Positions 34,111-43,360 of a stretch of 64,000 bases of DNA are shown one piece after another. The stretch is taken from positions 29,079 through 93,078 of the forward strand of contig CP017949.1 of assembly GCA_002838185.1 (NCBI GenBank), written 5' to 3'. The notes under the pieces were generated by a model. It saw only the letters and a list, made by a program, of their open reading frames with translations. It searched no databases and had not been told where the DNA came from. The DNA comes from Tenericutes bacterium MO-XQ. Its GTDB lineage: Bacteria > Bacillota_I > Bacilli_A > Acholeplasmatales > Acholeplasmataceae. The number at the start of each line of letters is the position of its first letter. The stretch's first letter is position 1. The position numbers were made by a program, and so were the translations under genes.

Positions 34111-36699
34111 TTATTTAAATATTTTACCGTAATATGCGTTTTCTAATATAACCTTCATATCTGCAACTAAAGGTAGTTTAGGATTTGCTGTTGAACATTG
34201 GTCTTCATATGCCATATATGCCATCGTTTCGCTATTTAGTAAGTAATCTTTTTCATCTGTACCTTGTTCCTTAAAGGACATTTGAATACCGATAGATTTA
34301 CCTAGTTCATAACAAGCTTTAGCAAACATTACAACCCCTTCTTCTTTAGTTTTAGGGTTTAAACCAATAGCACGTGCTAATTCCATATACTTTTGATCTG
34401 CTACATAATACTTATATTTTGGCCAAGTAGATAGTTTTGCAGGTACCACACCGTTATATAAAATAACGTGTGGTAATAAGATTGCATTGATACGTCCATG
34501 AGGGATATGATATCTACCGCCAACCTTATGTGCCATAGAGTGTGAAATACCTAAGAATGCATTACCAAATGCCATACCTGCCATTGTAGATGCATTATGC
34601 ATTTTTTCTCTTGCTTCAAAGTCATTACCATTGTCAAATGCACGCTTTAAATACTCAAAAACCATTTTTACTGATTGAATTGCAAGTGCATCTGTATAGT
34701 CATTAGCTAGTATAGAAACATAAGCTTCAACTGCATGCGTTAATACGTCCATACCTGTGTCTGCTGTAACACCTTTAGGTTGTGTAAGTGTTAGTGCAGG
34801 ATCAACAATTGCAACCGTAGGTGTTAAGGAGTAATCAGCCAGTGGATACTTCTTACTTTCTTTATTATCTGTGATTACAGCAAACGGTGTCACCTCACTA
34901 CCTGTACCAGAGGTTGTTGGAATACATACGAGTTTAGATTTTCTCCCTGAATCTGGATATCTAAATGCACGTTTACGAATATCCATAAATTTTTGTTTTA
35001 AGTCGTTAAAGTCTACTTCAGGATTTTCATAGAATACCCACATAGCTTTAGCAGCATCCATCGGAGAACCACCACCAATTGCTACAATTGTATCTGGTTG
35101 GAAGGACTTCATTAATTCATAACCTTTGATAACTGTTTCAATAGATGGGTCTGCTTCTACATCCGTAAATAGTTGGTAAACCACATGATTTCGTCTTAAA
35201 CTTAATTGATCTGTTACTTTTTTAACATAACCTAAATCAACCATCACACGGTCCGTTACAATAACAACCTTACTCACATCACGCATTTGTCTTAAATACT
35301 CAATAGAGTCTCTTTCAAAATAGATTTTAGATGGTACTTTAAACCATTGCATATTATTTTTCCTTTCACCAATGCGTTTAATGTTTAGTAAATGGATTGC
35401 ACTCACATTATCTGATACAGAATTTTTACCATATGAACCACAACCTAAAGTTAGGGATGGTATAAAGCGGTTATATACATTACCTATACCACCAAATGTT
35501 GCAGGTGAGTTCACAATAATACGAATTGCTTTTAACGCTAATCCAAATGCCTTTTTAATTGAATCTACATTAGTATGTACGACTGCAGAGTGTCCTAAAC
35601 CATCTAGTTCAACCATTGCTTTAGATAAATTAATACCTTCATTTGAATCTTTTACCTTAAGTAGTGCTAAGACAGGTGATAGTTTTTCTCTAGTTAATGG
35701 CTCTTCTTTACCAACACTCTTACATTCAACTAATAAAATATTTGTATTTGCCGGTACACTAAATCCTGCGCGTTCTGCAATGTGACTTGCAGATTTACCT
35801 ACTACATATGGATTTAATTTCACACCGTCAGGAAACATGAATTTTTCTAACATTTGTTTTTGTTCTTGATTACATAAAAAAGTATGTAGTTTTTTAAATT
35901 CAGCAACTGCATCATTATAAATTTCTTTATCCATAATGACTGCTTGTTCAGATGCACAAACCATACCATTATCAAAAGCTTTAGACATAACAATATCATT
36001 AATTGCTTGTTTTAAGTCGGCTGTTTTTTCAATATATGCAGGCACATTTCCAGCCCCAACACCAAGAGCTGGTTTACCACATGAATAAGCTACCTTAACC
36101 ATTGCATTACCACCAGTTGCTAAAATAGTTGCAACCCCATCATGGTTCATTAATTGATTCGTGTTTTCTAAGCTAGGATTTTCTACCCAACCAATACAAT
36201 GCTTTGGTGCACCTGCTTTAATTGCCGCATCTCTTATAATACGTGCAGCCTCTAAACTACAGTTTTGTGCATTCGGATGGAATGCAAAAACAATAGGGTT
36301 TCTAGTTTTAAGTGCGATTAATGCCTTAAAAATAGTGGTTGAGGTTGGGTTTGTTACAGGTGTAACCGCACATATAACCCCTACAGGATCAGCAATTTCT
36401 GTAATCCCTGTTACTTTATTCTCAGAGATGATACCGACTGTTTTTAAATGCCTCATATGATTAATTACATACTCAACTGCAAACAAGTTCTTTGTTGCTT
36501 TATCTTCAAAAACACCTCGTCCGGTTTCTTCTACTGCCATCTTTGCTAGTATACCGTGTGCATCAATTGCAGCCACAGATACTTTAGCAACGATCTCATC
36601 AATTTTCTCTTGTGTAAAGTCTAAATAATCTACTAATGCTTGGTTTGCATGCGCGACTAAAAGATTCACCTCGTTAGAGATTAGCTTGTCTTTTTCCAT
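34111..36699 (-). CDS. adhE: Bifunctional acetaldehyde-CoA / alcohol dehydrogenase
   Basis: An 862-residue AdhE, full length. The N-terminal aldehyde dehydrogenase domain (1-440) has 'NPTSTTIFKALIAL' near 120 and the catalytic Cys in 'DNGMVCASEQ' near 240; the C-terminal iron alcohol dehydrogenase (450-862) has 'IGGGSPMDAAKAMW' near 540 and the metal ligands in 'FLGISHSMAHKVGGRYHIPHG' near 715-735. It converts acetyl-CoA to ethanol with two NADH, regenerating NAD in fermentation, and forms spirosomes. AAGGAG RBS, its own promoter and terminator; a monocistronic unit. No evident Rex site. Confidence 0.96.
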   Translation of the reverse strand: MEKDKLISNEVNLLVAHANQALVDYLDFTQEKIDEIVAKVSVAAIDAHGILAKMAVEETGRGVFEDKATKNLFAVEYVINHMRHLKTVGIISENKVTGITEIADPVGVICAVTPVTNPTSTTIFKALIALKTRNPIVFAFHPNAQNCSLEAARIIRDAAIKAGAPKHCIGWVENPSLENTNQLMNHDGVATILATGGNAMVKVAYSCGKPALGVGAGNVPAYIEKTADLKQAINDIVMSKAFDNGMVCASEQAVIMDKEIYNDAVAEFKKLHTFLCNQEQKQMLEKFMFPDGVKLNPYVVGKSASHIAERAGFSVPANTNILLVECKSVGKEEPLTREKLSPVLALLKVKDSNEGINLSKAMVELDGLGHSAVVHTNVDSIKKAFGLALKAIRIIVNSPATFGGIGNVYNRFIPSLTLGCGSYGKNSVSDNVSAIHLLNIKRIGERKNNMQWFKVPSKIYFERDSIEYLRQMRDVSKVVIVTDRVMVDLGYVKKVTDQLSLRRNHVVYQLFTDVEADPSIETVIKGYELMKSFQPDTIVAIGGGSPMDAAKAMWVFYENPEVDFNDLKQKFMDIRKRAFRYPDSGRKSKLVCIPTTSGTGSEVTPFAVITDNKESKKYPLADYSLTPTVAIVDPALTLTQPKGVTADTGMDVLTHAVEAYVSILANDYTDALAIQSVKMVFEYLKRAFDNGNDFEAREKMHNASTMAGMAFGNAFLGISHSMAHKVGGRYHIPHGRINAILLPHVILYNGVVPAKLSTWPKYKYYVADQKYMELARAIGLNPKTKEEGVVMFAKACYELGKSIGIQMSFKEQGTDEKDYLLNSETMAYMAYEDQCSTANPKLPLVADMKVILENAYYGKIFK

Positions 36700-36742
36700 A
36701 TTAAATTTCTCCTTATATTACTTGAATTGTTTGTTCACCTTC

Positions 36743-36770
36743 ATTTTACATTATTTTTTTTTAAATTCAA
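36743..36770 (-). promoter_or_regulatory. adhE promoter
   Basis: On the - strand TTGAAT, 16-base spacer, TAAAAT, about 44 bases before the adhE start. Confidence 0.6.
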
Positions 36771-36810
36771 AATGAAACTATAATGAACACGTTTTCATAA
36801 TTTTACACAA

Positions 36811-36842
36811 CAAAAAACCGGTGAATTTTCACCATTCACCGG
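36811..36842 (-). terminator. Rho-independent terminator of the S24/S26 gene
   Basis: CCGGTGAA / TTCACCGG eight-base stem (36818-36825, 36835-36842), with a TTTTTTG run following on the - strand. Confidence 0.88.
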
Positions 36843-36852
36843 CTATCTTTAC

Positions 36853-37281
36853 CTATTTCTTATCACTTTTTTTTACAACTTTTTTAAGAAACTCTCTGCA
36901 TATCCTTAACGGTCTTGTAAATAACATAAACCTTAAGTATATCTGATAGAATAAACCTTTTAATTGTTTCGTTTTACCATGTTTATAATACTCAAGTAGC
37001 TTACCTTTAATTTGTGCTGGATAAACTTTTTCTAAATAAGCTTGATTATCTCCACATACAAGAAAGTAGTCTGCTTTCACCTTTAAAATCCGATGCAATA
37101 TCATATCCTTATTTTGACGCATAAAGAGTACACAGTCATGTTTTTTATAATCATTTGATTTTTCAATATAGACCGTTGTATTTTTTTGATTTAAAAGTGG
37201 CCACATTGAAACACCTCGTACCTTTGATACAACAAACCCTTTAACTTCTAGTTGATTTATAACTGTGTTATCAAAGTTCAC
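36853..37281 (-). CDS. S24/S26 (signal peptidase / LexA-like) peptidase-fold protein
   Basis: A 142-residue protein with the family motif 'VRGVSMWPLL' (catalytic-type Ser near residue 24) and 'MILHRILKV' near 65, 'VCGDNQ' near 77, the usual S26 layout. The expected N-terminal membrane anchor is absent; a hydrophobic stretch ('GLFYQIYLRFMLF') near residue 110 may anchor the other end. The general-base Lys is not clear. GTG start at 37281 overlaps the end of an upstream gene fragment, so the two were one operon. Such short S26-like proteins occur in peptide-export or RiPP loci; the truncated partner prevents a decision. Confidence 0.65.
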   Translation of the reverse strand: MNFDNTVINQLEVKGFVVSKVRGVSMWPLLNQKNTTVYIEKSNDYKKHDCVLFMRQNKDMILHRILKVKADYFLVCGDNQAYLEKVYPAQIKGKLLEYYKHGKTKQLKGLFYQIYLRFMLFTRPLRICREFLKKVVKKSDKK

Positions 37282-37377
37282 GAAATATTGCCTCTGTTTT
37301 TCTTTTTATTTTTCTTATTGGATAATAATCTCTTATCTACTAAATGAATAAACTCATCACTACTTATTGTCATATCA
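37278..37377 (-). pseudogene. 3' end of an unknown gene cut by IS256
   Basis: About 31 residues ('TISSDEFIHLVDKRLLSN' then a Lys/Asn-rich tail) end in TGA overlapping the next start (TGA/GTG). The frame is open up to the IS256 end, so the rest of the gene was separated by the insertion. Too short to identify. Confidence 0.45.
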
Positions 37378-38505
37378 GGGGTAGTGTCAAGAATTTTATG
37401 TAAATGAAATGAATTAAAGTATTAGAACTCTCTTTAGTGCTTTTAGATTTTTGAGCGCGATGCTTAATTGAACATTTCATTCAGTTCTGCAGTGACAAGC
37501 TTAAATCCCTTATGGATTCTCATTTGGAATCTTTGATTGTAGTCACCTGCATAAGTACCGATGAATCTGATGAGTGAATCCTCATTGGGAAACTGTTCCT
37601 TACGCTTTGTATAACGTTTCAAATGCTTATTGAAACCCTCAATCAGATTGGTCGTATAGATTGACGCCCTAATCTGTTTTGGGAAAGACAAAAAGGTAAA
37701 TAGAGATGGATTATTCTTGAATCTTTCAGTTACTTTAGGATATTTCTTATGCCACGTTTGGATGAATGTAGCAAGTTTTTCTTCAGCAGCTTCCACTGAT
37801 TCTTGAGTATATACTTTTTTTAAATCAGATAAGACATCAGTTCTATCTTTAACTCTAACACCATGACTGACATTTCTAGCCAAATGAACCCAGCACGACT
37901 GGTGTTTAGCCTTAGGGAATACGTTTGATATCGCATCCTTTATACCCGCTAAACCATCTGTAACAAATAGCAAGGTATCCTCAATACCTCTAGCTCTAAG
38001 ATCAGATAAGACAATCTCCCAATTGTGGGCTGATTCGGTTGGAAATAGGCTGTATGAAAGGATTTCTTTATATCCTTCAGGTGTAATACCTAAAGCGAAG
38101 TATAAAGCTTCTTTAGTGACTGTATCACGTCTTACGGGTAAATAGGTAGCATCTAGATAGATTACAGCATAGCGCTTAGATAACACTCTATGATTAAATG
38201 CTTGGATGTCCCCGACCACCGCAGCTGTGATGTTAGAAACCGTCTGTTTGGTATAATGATGACCGTACATCTTCTCGATGATGCGTGATATTTCTTCAGT
38301 TGTCATGCCGTTTGAATAAAGATGAATGATCATGGACTCTACAGTGTCATTCTGTCTTTTATACGGTGTAAGAGTTTGATTTTCGAACTCACCGTTTCTA
38401 TCTCTTGGAATCTTAAGTGACAAATCCCCATACTCTGTCTTTAGAGTGCGTTCATAATAGCCGTTTCGGCTATTGCCTGAGTTAAAACCTTTACGGTCGT
38501 ACTTA
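37378..38505 (-). mobile_element. IS256-family element, 5'-truncated
   Basis: The transposase 3' end side has a typical terminus starting GGGGTAGTGTCAAGAA at 37378. The other terminus is missing: homology ends near 38487-38505 inside the transposase gene, exactly where the DUF262 C-terminal part begins. The element is therefore broken at a rearrangement junction, not by its own transposition. Confidence 0.8.
37464..38505 (-). pseudogene. IS256-family transposase lacking its N-terminus
   Basis: About 347 residues of a mutator-type transposase: 'NSGNSRNGYYERTL' and 'LKIPRDRNGEFE' at the beginning, DDE residues in 'YLDATYLPV' and 'FVTDGLAGI', and 'CWVHLARNVSHGV', ending 'LVTAELNEMFN'. Roughly the first 50 residues are replaced by antisense DUF262 sequence (chance frame 'MTNIFQSIFGFPF'). 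Non-functional as it stands. Confidence 0.88.
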
Positions 38506-39009
38506 TATGAGTATGAAAGCATGTTTGTTGAGCAAAAAGGAAATCCAAAAATTGATTGGAAAATGTTTGTCAAAGGTCAACAAGATAAGGTCTCAATTGA
38601 ACACATAATGCCACAGACACCATCTAATGATTATTGGCAATCGAGATTTTCCACATATAATGAAGAGCAACTCAACTACTTAAACGGGACATTAGGAAAT
38701 CTTTTGCCTTTGTCTCAAAGTATTAACTCATCATTACAAAACGATAGTTTCGATGACAAAGTTCGACCTAAAAATGATAAACGTCGAGGGTATGCAGATG
38801 GTTCTCACTCTGAAATCGAGGTGTCTAAATATACTGAATGGACTAAAGACACTATAATTGAAAGAGGGTTAAAATTGCTTCAATTTATGGAAAATAGGTG
38901 GGGATTTAAATTCAAATCCGAAAGAAGTAAATTATATTTCTTAGGGTTAGATAGTTTTTACGATTTTTCTGATGATCAGTCGGAAGAAAGTGATATAATT
39001 CAAGAGTAG
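38488..39009 (+). pseudogene. C-terminal (DUF1524) part of the split DUF262 gene
   Basis: About 170 residues in frame with 'LYEYESMFVEQKG', then 'KVSIEHIMPQTPSNDYWQSRF' (the His-containing DUF1524 nuclease core) and 'YLNGTLGNLLPLSQSINSS', closing with 'RWGFKF'. This is the expected continuation of the protein at 29979-31380, same strand, 7.1 kb away. An apparent ATG at 38473 lies within IS256 sequence and is spurious. Confidence 0.85.
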
Positions 39010-39081
39010 TCTATTTGCTTGGTACATGGGTAATGCAGGATAAACCTGTAAATATTTGGCAGAAGCCAGAAGGAGATACTT

Positions 39082-39576
39082 ATGAAAAGTATTGAAGTTA
39101 TTGTACCAAGAAAATTGATTAAGAAGTTTTACTTGCATCCAGAACCATATGGAGATGGAGCGTATGTTGTTGATTTAATCAATGGCATGTACACAGATGT
39201 GTTTTACAGAGAAGAAGGTGGATTTATAACCATTACTAGCGAAAAAGATTTGATTACTTATTTAAAGAAGAATCAATCAATTTCTAATGACTATTTCTAC
39301 AGGGATGGAGTTTATTCGTTTCGTCAAATCAAGGAACAAGATCACTCGTTGTTGGAAAACTGGAAGACTATCTCTCCAATAACCATACAATTAGATGTCG
39401 CTAAAGGGCATGATTTACCAAATGAATTCATTGTCTGCTTTTATTGGATTGAAGTTGGAAAAATCGTGATCAATGATTCTAGAAGACTTACATTAAATAT
39501 CTATGAGAAAGATTTTATTTCTATATTGGATATAAGTATCGTCTTGGATGATCTGCGAAAAGAACAAACTGACTAG
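39082..39576 (+). CDS. Hypothetical protein downstream of the GmrSD-like gene
   Basis: A 164-residue alpha/beta protein from ATG 39082 with AGAAGGAG upstream. No known family; includes 'SIEVIVPRKLIKKFYLHPEPYG' at the start and a beta-rich second half. It follows the DUF262 gene by 72 bases and is ended by a hairpin, so it was probably the last gene of that restriction-like operon. Confidence 0.5.
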   Translation: MKSIEVIVPRKLIKKFYLHPEPYGDGAYVVDLINGMYTDVFYREEGGFITITSEKDLITYLKKNQSISNDYFYRDGVYSFRQIKEQDHSLLENWKTISPITIQLDVAKGHDLPNEFIVCFYWIEVGKIVINDSRRLTLNIYEKDFISILDISIVLDDLRKEQTD

Positions 39577-39584
39577 TTCAAAAT

Positions 39585-39648
39585 GCACTGCTATTTTATT
39601 ATATGTTATTGAAAAACAATGCATTGAAATCTATTAGCAGTGCTTTTG
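39585..39648 (+). terminator. Long hairpin / terminator
   Basis: GCACTGCTA (39585-39593) and TAGCAGTGC (39635-39643) followed by TTTTG; an inner pair ATTG/CAAT is present. TAGCAGTGCA also occurs at the IS3 end at 53,024 and at 57,303, so it may alternatively be an IS3 end remnant. Confidence 0.5.
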
Positions 39649-39672
39649 TTTTCTGTAAATGAGCAATTTATA

Positions 39673-39926
39673 GGGTTCGATACCCAACAATAAATAGATA
39701 GTTGAATAACTTATTTTGATACAAAGAAATTTCCACTTAAAAATTAGTCCAAAATAAAAAGGCTCAACTAAGCCATAATTTAGGGGTGTAATTTATTCGG
39801 GTGAGGGTGTAAAAATTTTGACTAGGGGTGTAAAATTGTAGCAAAATAGGTCATACAACCCATATTGAATGCATAGGTTCGATACAGAAGCGATTTACCA
39901 ATCGCCCTAAGTATCGAACTTTTTTT
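39673..39926 (+). repeat. Array repeat R1 (254 bp)
   Basis: Starts GGGTTCGATACCC, holds three GGGTGTAA boxes at 39784, 39805 and 39826 (21-bp period), the conserved block with AAATAGGTCATACAACCC, and ends in the hairpin GTTCGATAC ... GTATCGAAC followed by seven T, with a nested GCGATT/AATCGC stem. See the finding on the repeat array. Confidence 0.85.
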
Positions 39927-39980
39927 CATGCAAAAAGGGTGAAATCTCCTTTTTTTAAGTTATATAGTGTCATTTGGATG

Positions 39981-40008
39981 ACAAAAACCTGTACTTAATG
40001 TAAACTAA
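39981..40008 (+). mobile_element. Left-end remnant of an IS3-family element (IS3-x)
   Basis: ACAAAAACCTGTACTTAATG and following bases match the left ends at 43361, 47178 and 47383. No transposase start remains; the following 200 bases to the NTF2-like gene hold no recognised gene. Confidence 0.65.
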
Positions 40009-40237
40009 TATTTACAAAAGGTATCAGATAAAAGGCAATATGAAAAAGACTGAAAAAATTAGACATAATATCATTAACTTGAATAAAATGCCTATTGTTA
40101 AGTTATTAAAAAGTTGAAACAGACGTTCCTTTAGAAGTTGTAGATTCTAAAGATAGATTACCTGGGGTAATATAAAAATTAGAAGTTCGACTAATATTAG
40201 TGATGATTAAAATTTTTTTAAGAAGAGGAGGTTTAAG

Positions 40238-40609
40238 ATGAAGATTGAAGTTATGTCTCATTGTGGGAATGCACCAAAAATGGAGCGCGTTATAGACTTA
40301 ACAATCGCACTATCAAAGAAAGACATTGATGCTGTTAAGACTCATGTACGAGAAGATTTCACATGGAGAATAGTGGGAGAGAATCATATTGTAAAATTAG
40401 ATCAATTATCTCAAACTTTAATAACTAAGCCGCAAATATTGGAGTTAACAGTTGAGAATGCATTAAGTCATGGAAAAGGAGCAATGTGCGAAGGTGTCAT
40501 CATTTTTGATAATGGATTAACTTATGTCTTTTGCAATGTTGTTCAGTTTGTGAATACTGCTAGAGATGCACTTATAAAAGAAGCACATACTTATTTTATA
40601 AAAGCATAA
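40238..40609 (+). CDS. NTF2-like (SnoaL-type) protein
   Basis: A 123-residue single-domain protein, 'MKIEVMSHCGNAPKMERVIDLTIALSKKD...VREDFTWRIVG', a pattern of NTF2-like proteins in Firmicutes. The fold is a small cone-shaped barrel used by isomerases, hydrolases and binding proteins, and the ligand cannot be told. AGAGGAGG precedes ATG 40238. It sits between repeat R1 and IS3 remnants in the cassette array. Confidence 0.7.
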   Translation: MKIEVMSHCGNAPKMERVIDLTIALSKKDIDAVKTHVREDFTWRIVGENHIVKLDQLSQTLITKPQILELTVENALSHGKGAMCEGVIIFDNGLTYVFCNVVQFVNTARDALIKEAHTYFIKA

Positions 40610-40754
40610 AAAAAAGGGAAAATAGAAACCGTTTGCTAATGAAACTACCCATATAAAACAGTAAAAGATTAATTTTAATTATTTGACTTATTTCTATGAG
40701 AGACAAGTACATATGTAATACCAGATAATGCAATAATATATGTAAACCACACTA

Positions 40755-41021
40755 AGAGTAGTTATTAATGGCAAATTAACTAGTGCGCCTATAGATTTCT
40801 ATGATTATTATATACGCAAGGAGATTTCAGATGGTGAATTCATTATGGTAAGAGTCATAGGAAAAATACTTGGTAAGCATAGATTTAGAATGGGAGATTT
40901 ATTGGTTTCAATGCGTATGGAGGGAATGATAATTGGGGGCGAACTGGAAATCGTAAAGGATGATGAAATAAAATATAGAAGTATTCTTAAAAAAACCAAG
41001 AGTTTTTGTGATAGAAAATAG
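40755..41021 (+). pseudogene. DUF3658-domain gene remnant
   Basis: An open stretch without a start: 'RVVINGKLTSAPIDFYDYYI' then 'ARVIG'-like 'VRVIGKILGKHRF' and 'GGELEIVKDDEIKYRSILKKT', the C-terminal DUF3658 domain that normally follows a DUF1835 domain. The N-terminal domain is missing. Gene decay next to an IS3 end. Confidence 0.6.
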
Positions 41022-41150
41022 ATACAGTACGCTTCACTCGCCCATTTTATTACTGCTCTAAAGCATAAAAGAGAGAATGATGCTAAAGAATGTATCAGGA
41101 TGGATAAGCAAGTCTCCCTAGGTGTTAATGTCAATACTAAATTTACCAAT

Positions 41151-41264
41151 AATGATGGAATAAAATTAACTCTAGGTGGCTATTCACCTATTCAATATAG
41201 GTTAATGAATCAACAAATGATATAAAACTACAAAGAACATTAAGTACAAGAAAATGGTATCAAT
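41151..41264 (+). mobile_element. 3' remnant of IS3-x (orfB end and right terminus)
   Basis: Encodes the orfB C-terminus 'LGGYSPIQYRLMNQQMI' and the right end AAGTACAAGAAAATGGTATCA. The same end closes the deletion derivative at 43964. Together with the left end at 39981 it brackets the NTF2-like and DUF3658 sequences. Confidence 0.7.
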
Positions 41265-41265
41265 T

Positions 41266-41403
41266 AATAAAGTCCCATTCTCACAAGTTTTATATTTTTC
41301 AGATATTGTTAAACAAGAAGGATGGTCAAACTTTTTTGATACTAGAGCATCAATTAAAGAGAAAATAAATAGAGTAATGATTGAAACAGTAGTAAACCTT
41401 TAG
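41266..41403 (+). pseudogene. Fragment of an unknown gene
   Basis: An open frame without start reads 'VPFSQVLYFSDIVKQEGWSN' and continues to TAG at 41401. It starts directly after the IS3-x right end, suggesting a gene whose 5' part was cut away. Not recognised. Confidence 0.35.
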
Positions 41404-41423
41404 GGTTGATATTTATATTTCAT

Positions 41424-41806
41424 GGGTTCGATACCTAACAATAAGCAGATAGTTGAATAACCTATGTTGATACAAAGAAATTACCACTTGAAAATTTGTC
41501 CAAAAAAAATAAGCTAAACTAAGCCATAATTTAGGGGTGCGTAAATATAGGTCAAGGGTGCGCAAATTCGTACTTGGGGTGCGCAATTGTATTGAACTGT
41601 ATAGGGTAAATACACATTCATATTTGGCAGTTCCCTTTGTTAAGCCGTTTTTATAGGGGTGCTAAAAATCAGTTAAGGGTGCTAAAATTTTTGATAGGGT
41701 GCTAATTTGTATTAAAATAGGTAGTGTCACACATAAAAATCATGAATCGGTAAGTAAAAACTACCAAATATCACATAAAAATGCCCTATTAAGGGCATTT
41801 TTTAAT
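41424..41806 (+). repeat. Array repeat R2, compound form (about 383 bp)
   Basis: Begins GGGTTCGATACC like the others but carries two sets of three direct boxes: GGGTGCG(T/C)AA at 41535, 41556 and 41577 (21-bp period), and GGGTGCTAA at 41657, 41677 and 41697 (20-bp period). It closes with a different terminator, AAATGCCC / GGGCATTT plus T-run (41777-41803). Confidence 0.8.
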
Positions 41807-42151
41807 AATATGAGTCTATCAAGAGAGCTTAGCAGTTTTTGAGATAGACTTTTTCTTTGCGCAAAATTGAAATTAAAATTTAAGGTAACACGGAGTTGAA
41901 CTTCAAGTGAAAATTATGTAATGTATTATCATGCAGGATAGATTTAATTTATATTAGGATGGAAATATAACTTAATGGATGTATTGTAGACTGAATGGAG
42001 ACATTTATTCATGGTATAATGATTTAAATTAAGAGATTAAATGTTTGGATGAATAATATTTAAATTGAGTCAATAGAAGTGTTATTGTCCACTAAAATCT
42101 CTACCAACAATATAACAGCTATTTCATAACATATATATAAGAAAGTTTAAG
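41807..42151. other. Intergenic stretch, promoter only
   Basis: No gene recognised. An extended -10, TGGTATAAT, at 42012-42020 may drive the next gene, leaving a leader of about 130 bases with no obvious structure. Confidence 0.35.
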
Positions 42152-42646
42152 ATGATGTATATGAGTGTAACCAAAAAAATTGTCATTATTCTTGGTAGTT
42201 TTTTAGTCATAGGTGGTTTAATAATTGCAGGATTACTATATTTTAATTCCGCTTCATATAAAGTATCACAATTAGAAAATGAGTGGAATATTAATTTACC
42301 TAATGGTATTAAACTGGAATATGATTCAAAAAAAGTTCATATTGATGGCAGCATTCACTATTATGTTTTTACAACAACTAGTGAACTTACAGAAACAATG
42401 TTTACAATAGGGGATGATATTAGCAAAGATGATTTTGAAACTTCATTTATTAGTGCAATGGAAGGTCTTGGCATTTCATCTGGGAAAATTAATATTCCTT
42501 CTGAATTTTATCCGGATCTTAATGAAAATTATAAATTTATACTATTAAATAGCGTCGGTGGAGGTGGTAATAGACATAAATACTTCTATTTAGTATATCT
42601 TCCCGAAACTAAAAGAATTTTTATATGTAACCAAGTTTCTCAGTAA
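42152..42646 (+). CDS. Membrane-anchored hypothetical protein
   Basis: A 164-residue protein with one N-terminal membrane helix ('IVIILGSFLVIGGLIIAGLLYF') and an outside domain of about 130 residues with no recognised family. No lipobox. The start could be any of the ATGs at 42152, 42155 or 42161 region. It is a single-gene cassette between repeats R2 and the metal-resistance genes and ends with a strong terminator. Confidence 0.55.
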   Translation: MMYMSVTKKIVIILGSFLVIGGLIIAGLLYFNSASYKVSQLENEWNINLPNGIKLEYDSKKVHIDGSIHYYVFTTTSELTETMFTIGDDISKDDFETSFISAMEGLGISSGKINIPSEFYPDLNENYKFILLNSVGGGGNRHKYFYLVYLPETKRIFICNQVSQ

Positions 42647-42670
42647 CAAAAAAATCTATTAAATAAAAGG

Positions 42671-42712
42671 TAACATCTATTCAAGAGATAAACTGAATAG
42701 ATGTTTTTTTAT
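42671..42712 (+). terminator. Rho-independent terminator
   Basis: ACATCTATTCA (42673-42683) and TGAATAGATGT (42694-42704), then a T-run. Confidence 0.9.
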
Positions 42713-42825
42713 TGTAGAAAGGAACACTTTCTTTACTTTACAAAAATAGTGTCACCCTACTGAGACCATTCATGAATTTTTGTGGTACATAGCTATTTTT
42801 ACTAACTTTAAAACGGAAAAAACAG

Positions 42826-42880
42826 TTGACAATAATTTTAAAAGAAAGTATAATGAATGTATGAGCATATGTTCATATGA
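42826..42880 (+). promoter_or_regulatory. Promoter and ArsR/SmtB-type operator
   Basis: TTGACA (42826-42831), 17-base spacer, TATAAT (42849-42854). Just downstream, ATGAGCATATGTTCAT is a near-perfect inverted repeat of the ArsR/SmtB operator kind, so repressor binding would block the start region. Confidence 0.85.
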
Positions 42881-42897
42881 AAGTGTGAGGTAATAAT

Positions 42898-43260
42898 ATG
42901 AAAAATTTAGAAATGGATGTATGTGCTTCAAATATTATACATCCTGAAGCGGTAAACAAAGCAAAAGAGAGTTTACCAAGTGATGATCTTATATTTAATT
43001 TAGCAGATTTTTTCAAGACCTTCGGTGATTCAACACGTATTAAAATTATATGTGCATTAATGGAAACCGAGTTATGCGTTTATGATTTAGCAAATGTAAT
43101 TAATACATCTCAATCTGCAGTATCACATCAATTAAGAGTATTAAGACAATCTAGGTTAGTAAAGTACAGAAAAGATGGTAAAACAGTTTATTATTCATTG
43201 GATGATGATCATATTAAGTTACTTATAAGCCAAGGACTAGATCACCTTTTACATAAATAG
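42898..43260 (+). CDS. ArsR/SmtB-family metal-sensing repressor (CadC-like)
   Basis: A 120-residue winged-helix repressor. N-terminal 'DVCAS' and 'ELCVYDL' in helix alpha-3 give Cys ligands as in CadC (Cd/Pb/Zn sensing); recognition helix 'TSQSAVSHQLRVLRQ' near residues 75-90; a C-terminal 'DDDHIKLLISQGLDHL' could give the alpha-5 zinc site. It would repress its own promoter and the cadA-type gene that once followed, of which only a stub remains. Confidence 0.88.
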   Translation: MKNLEMDVCASNIIHPEAVNKAKESLPSDDLIFNLADFFKTFGDSTRIKIICALMETELCVYDLANVINTSQSAVSHQLRVLRQSRLVKYRKDGKTVYYSLDDDHIKLLISQGLDHLLHK

Positions 43261-43275
43261 AAAAGAGTGCGAGAT

Positions 43276-43360
43276 ATGAAAGAATATAGATATCATTTAA
43301 AAAACATAAGTTGCGCAAATTGTGCAGATAAAATCGAAAGTAAGAGAAATACAGGAGTGA
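43276..43360 (+). pseudogene. cadA: 5' stub of a Cd/Zn P-type ATPase gene
   Basis: ATG 43276 opens 'MKEYRYHLKNISCANCADKIE', the heavy-metal-associated domain with its CxxC site, and breaks off after 28 residues at the IS3-x left end. The C-terminal part of a CadA-like ATPase occurs at 47457-48190, probably the same gene. Confidence 0.75.

Noticed and set aside
38473..38600. ATG 38473 as start of an independent gene and the 'MTNIFQSIFGFPF' start of the IS256 transposase
   Set aside because: Each lies in sequence belonging to the other gene; both are chance frames over the junction.
40808..41149. A 113-codon - strand gene
   Set aside because: It is antisense to the DUF3658 remnant and the IS3-x orfB remnant.
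39784..41705. CRISPR array from the regular 20-21 bp direct boxes
   Set aside because: Only three boxes per unit, boxes of 8-10 bp, no spacers of usual length and no cas genes.
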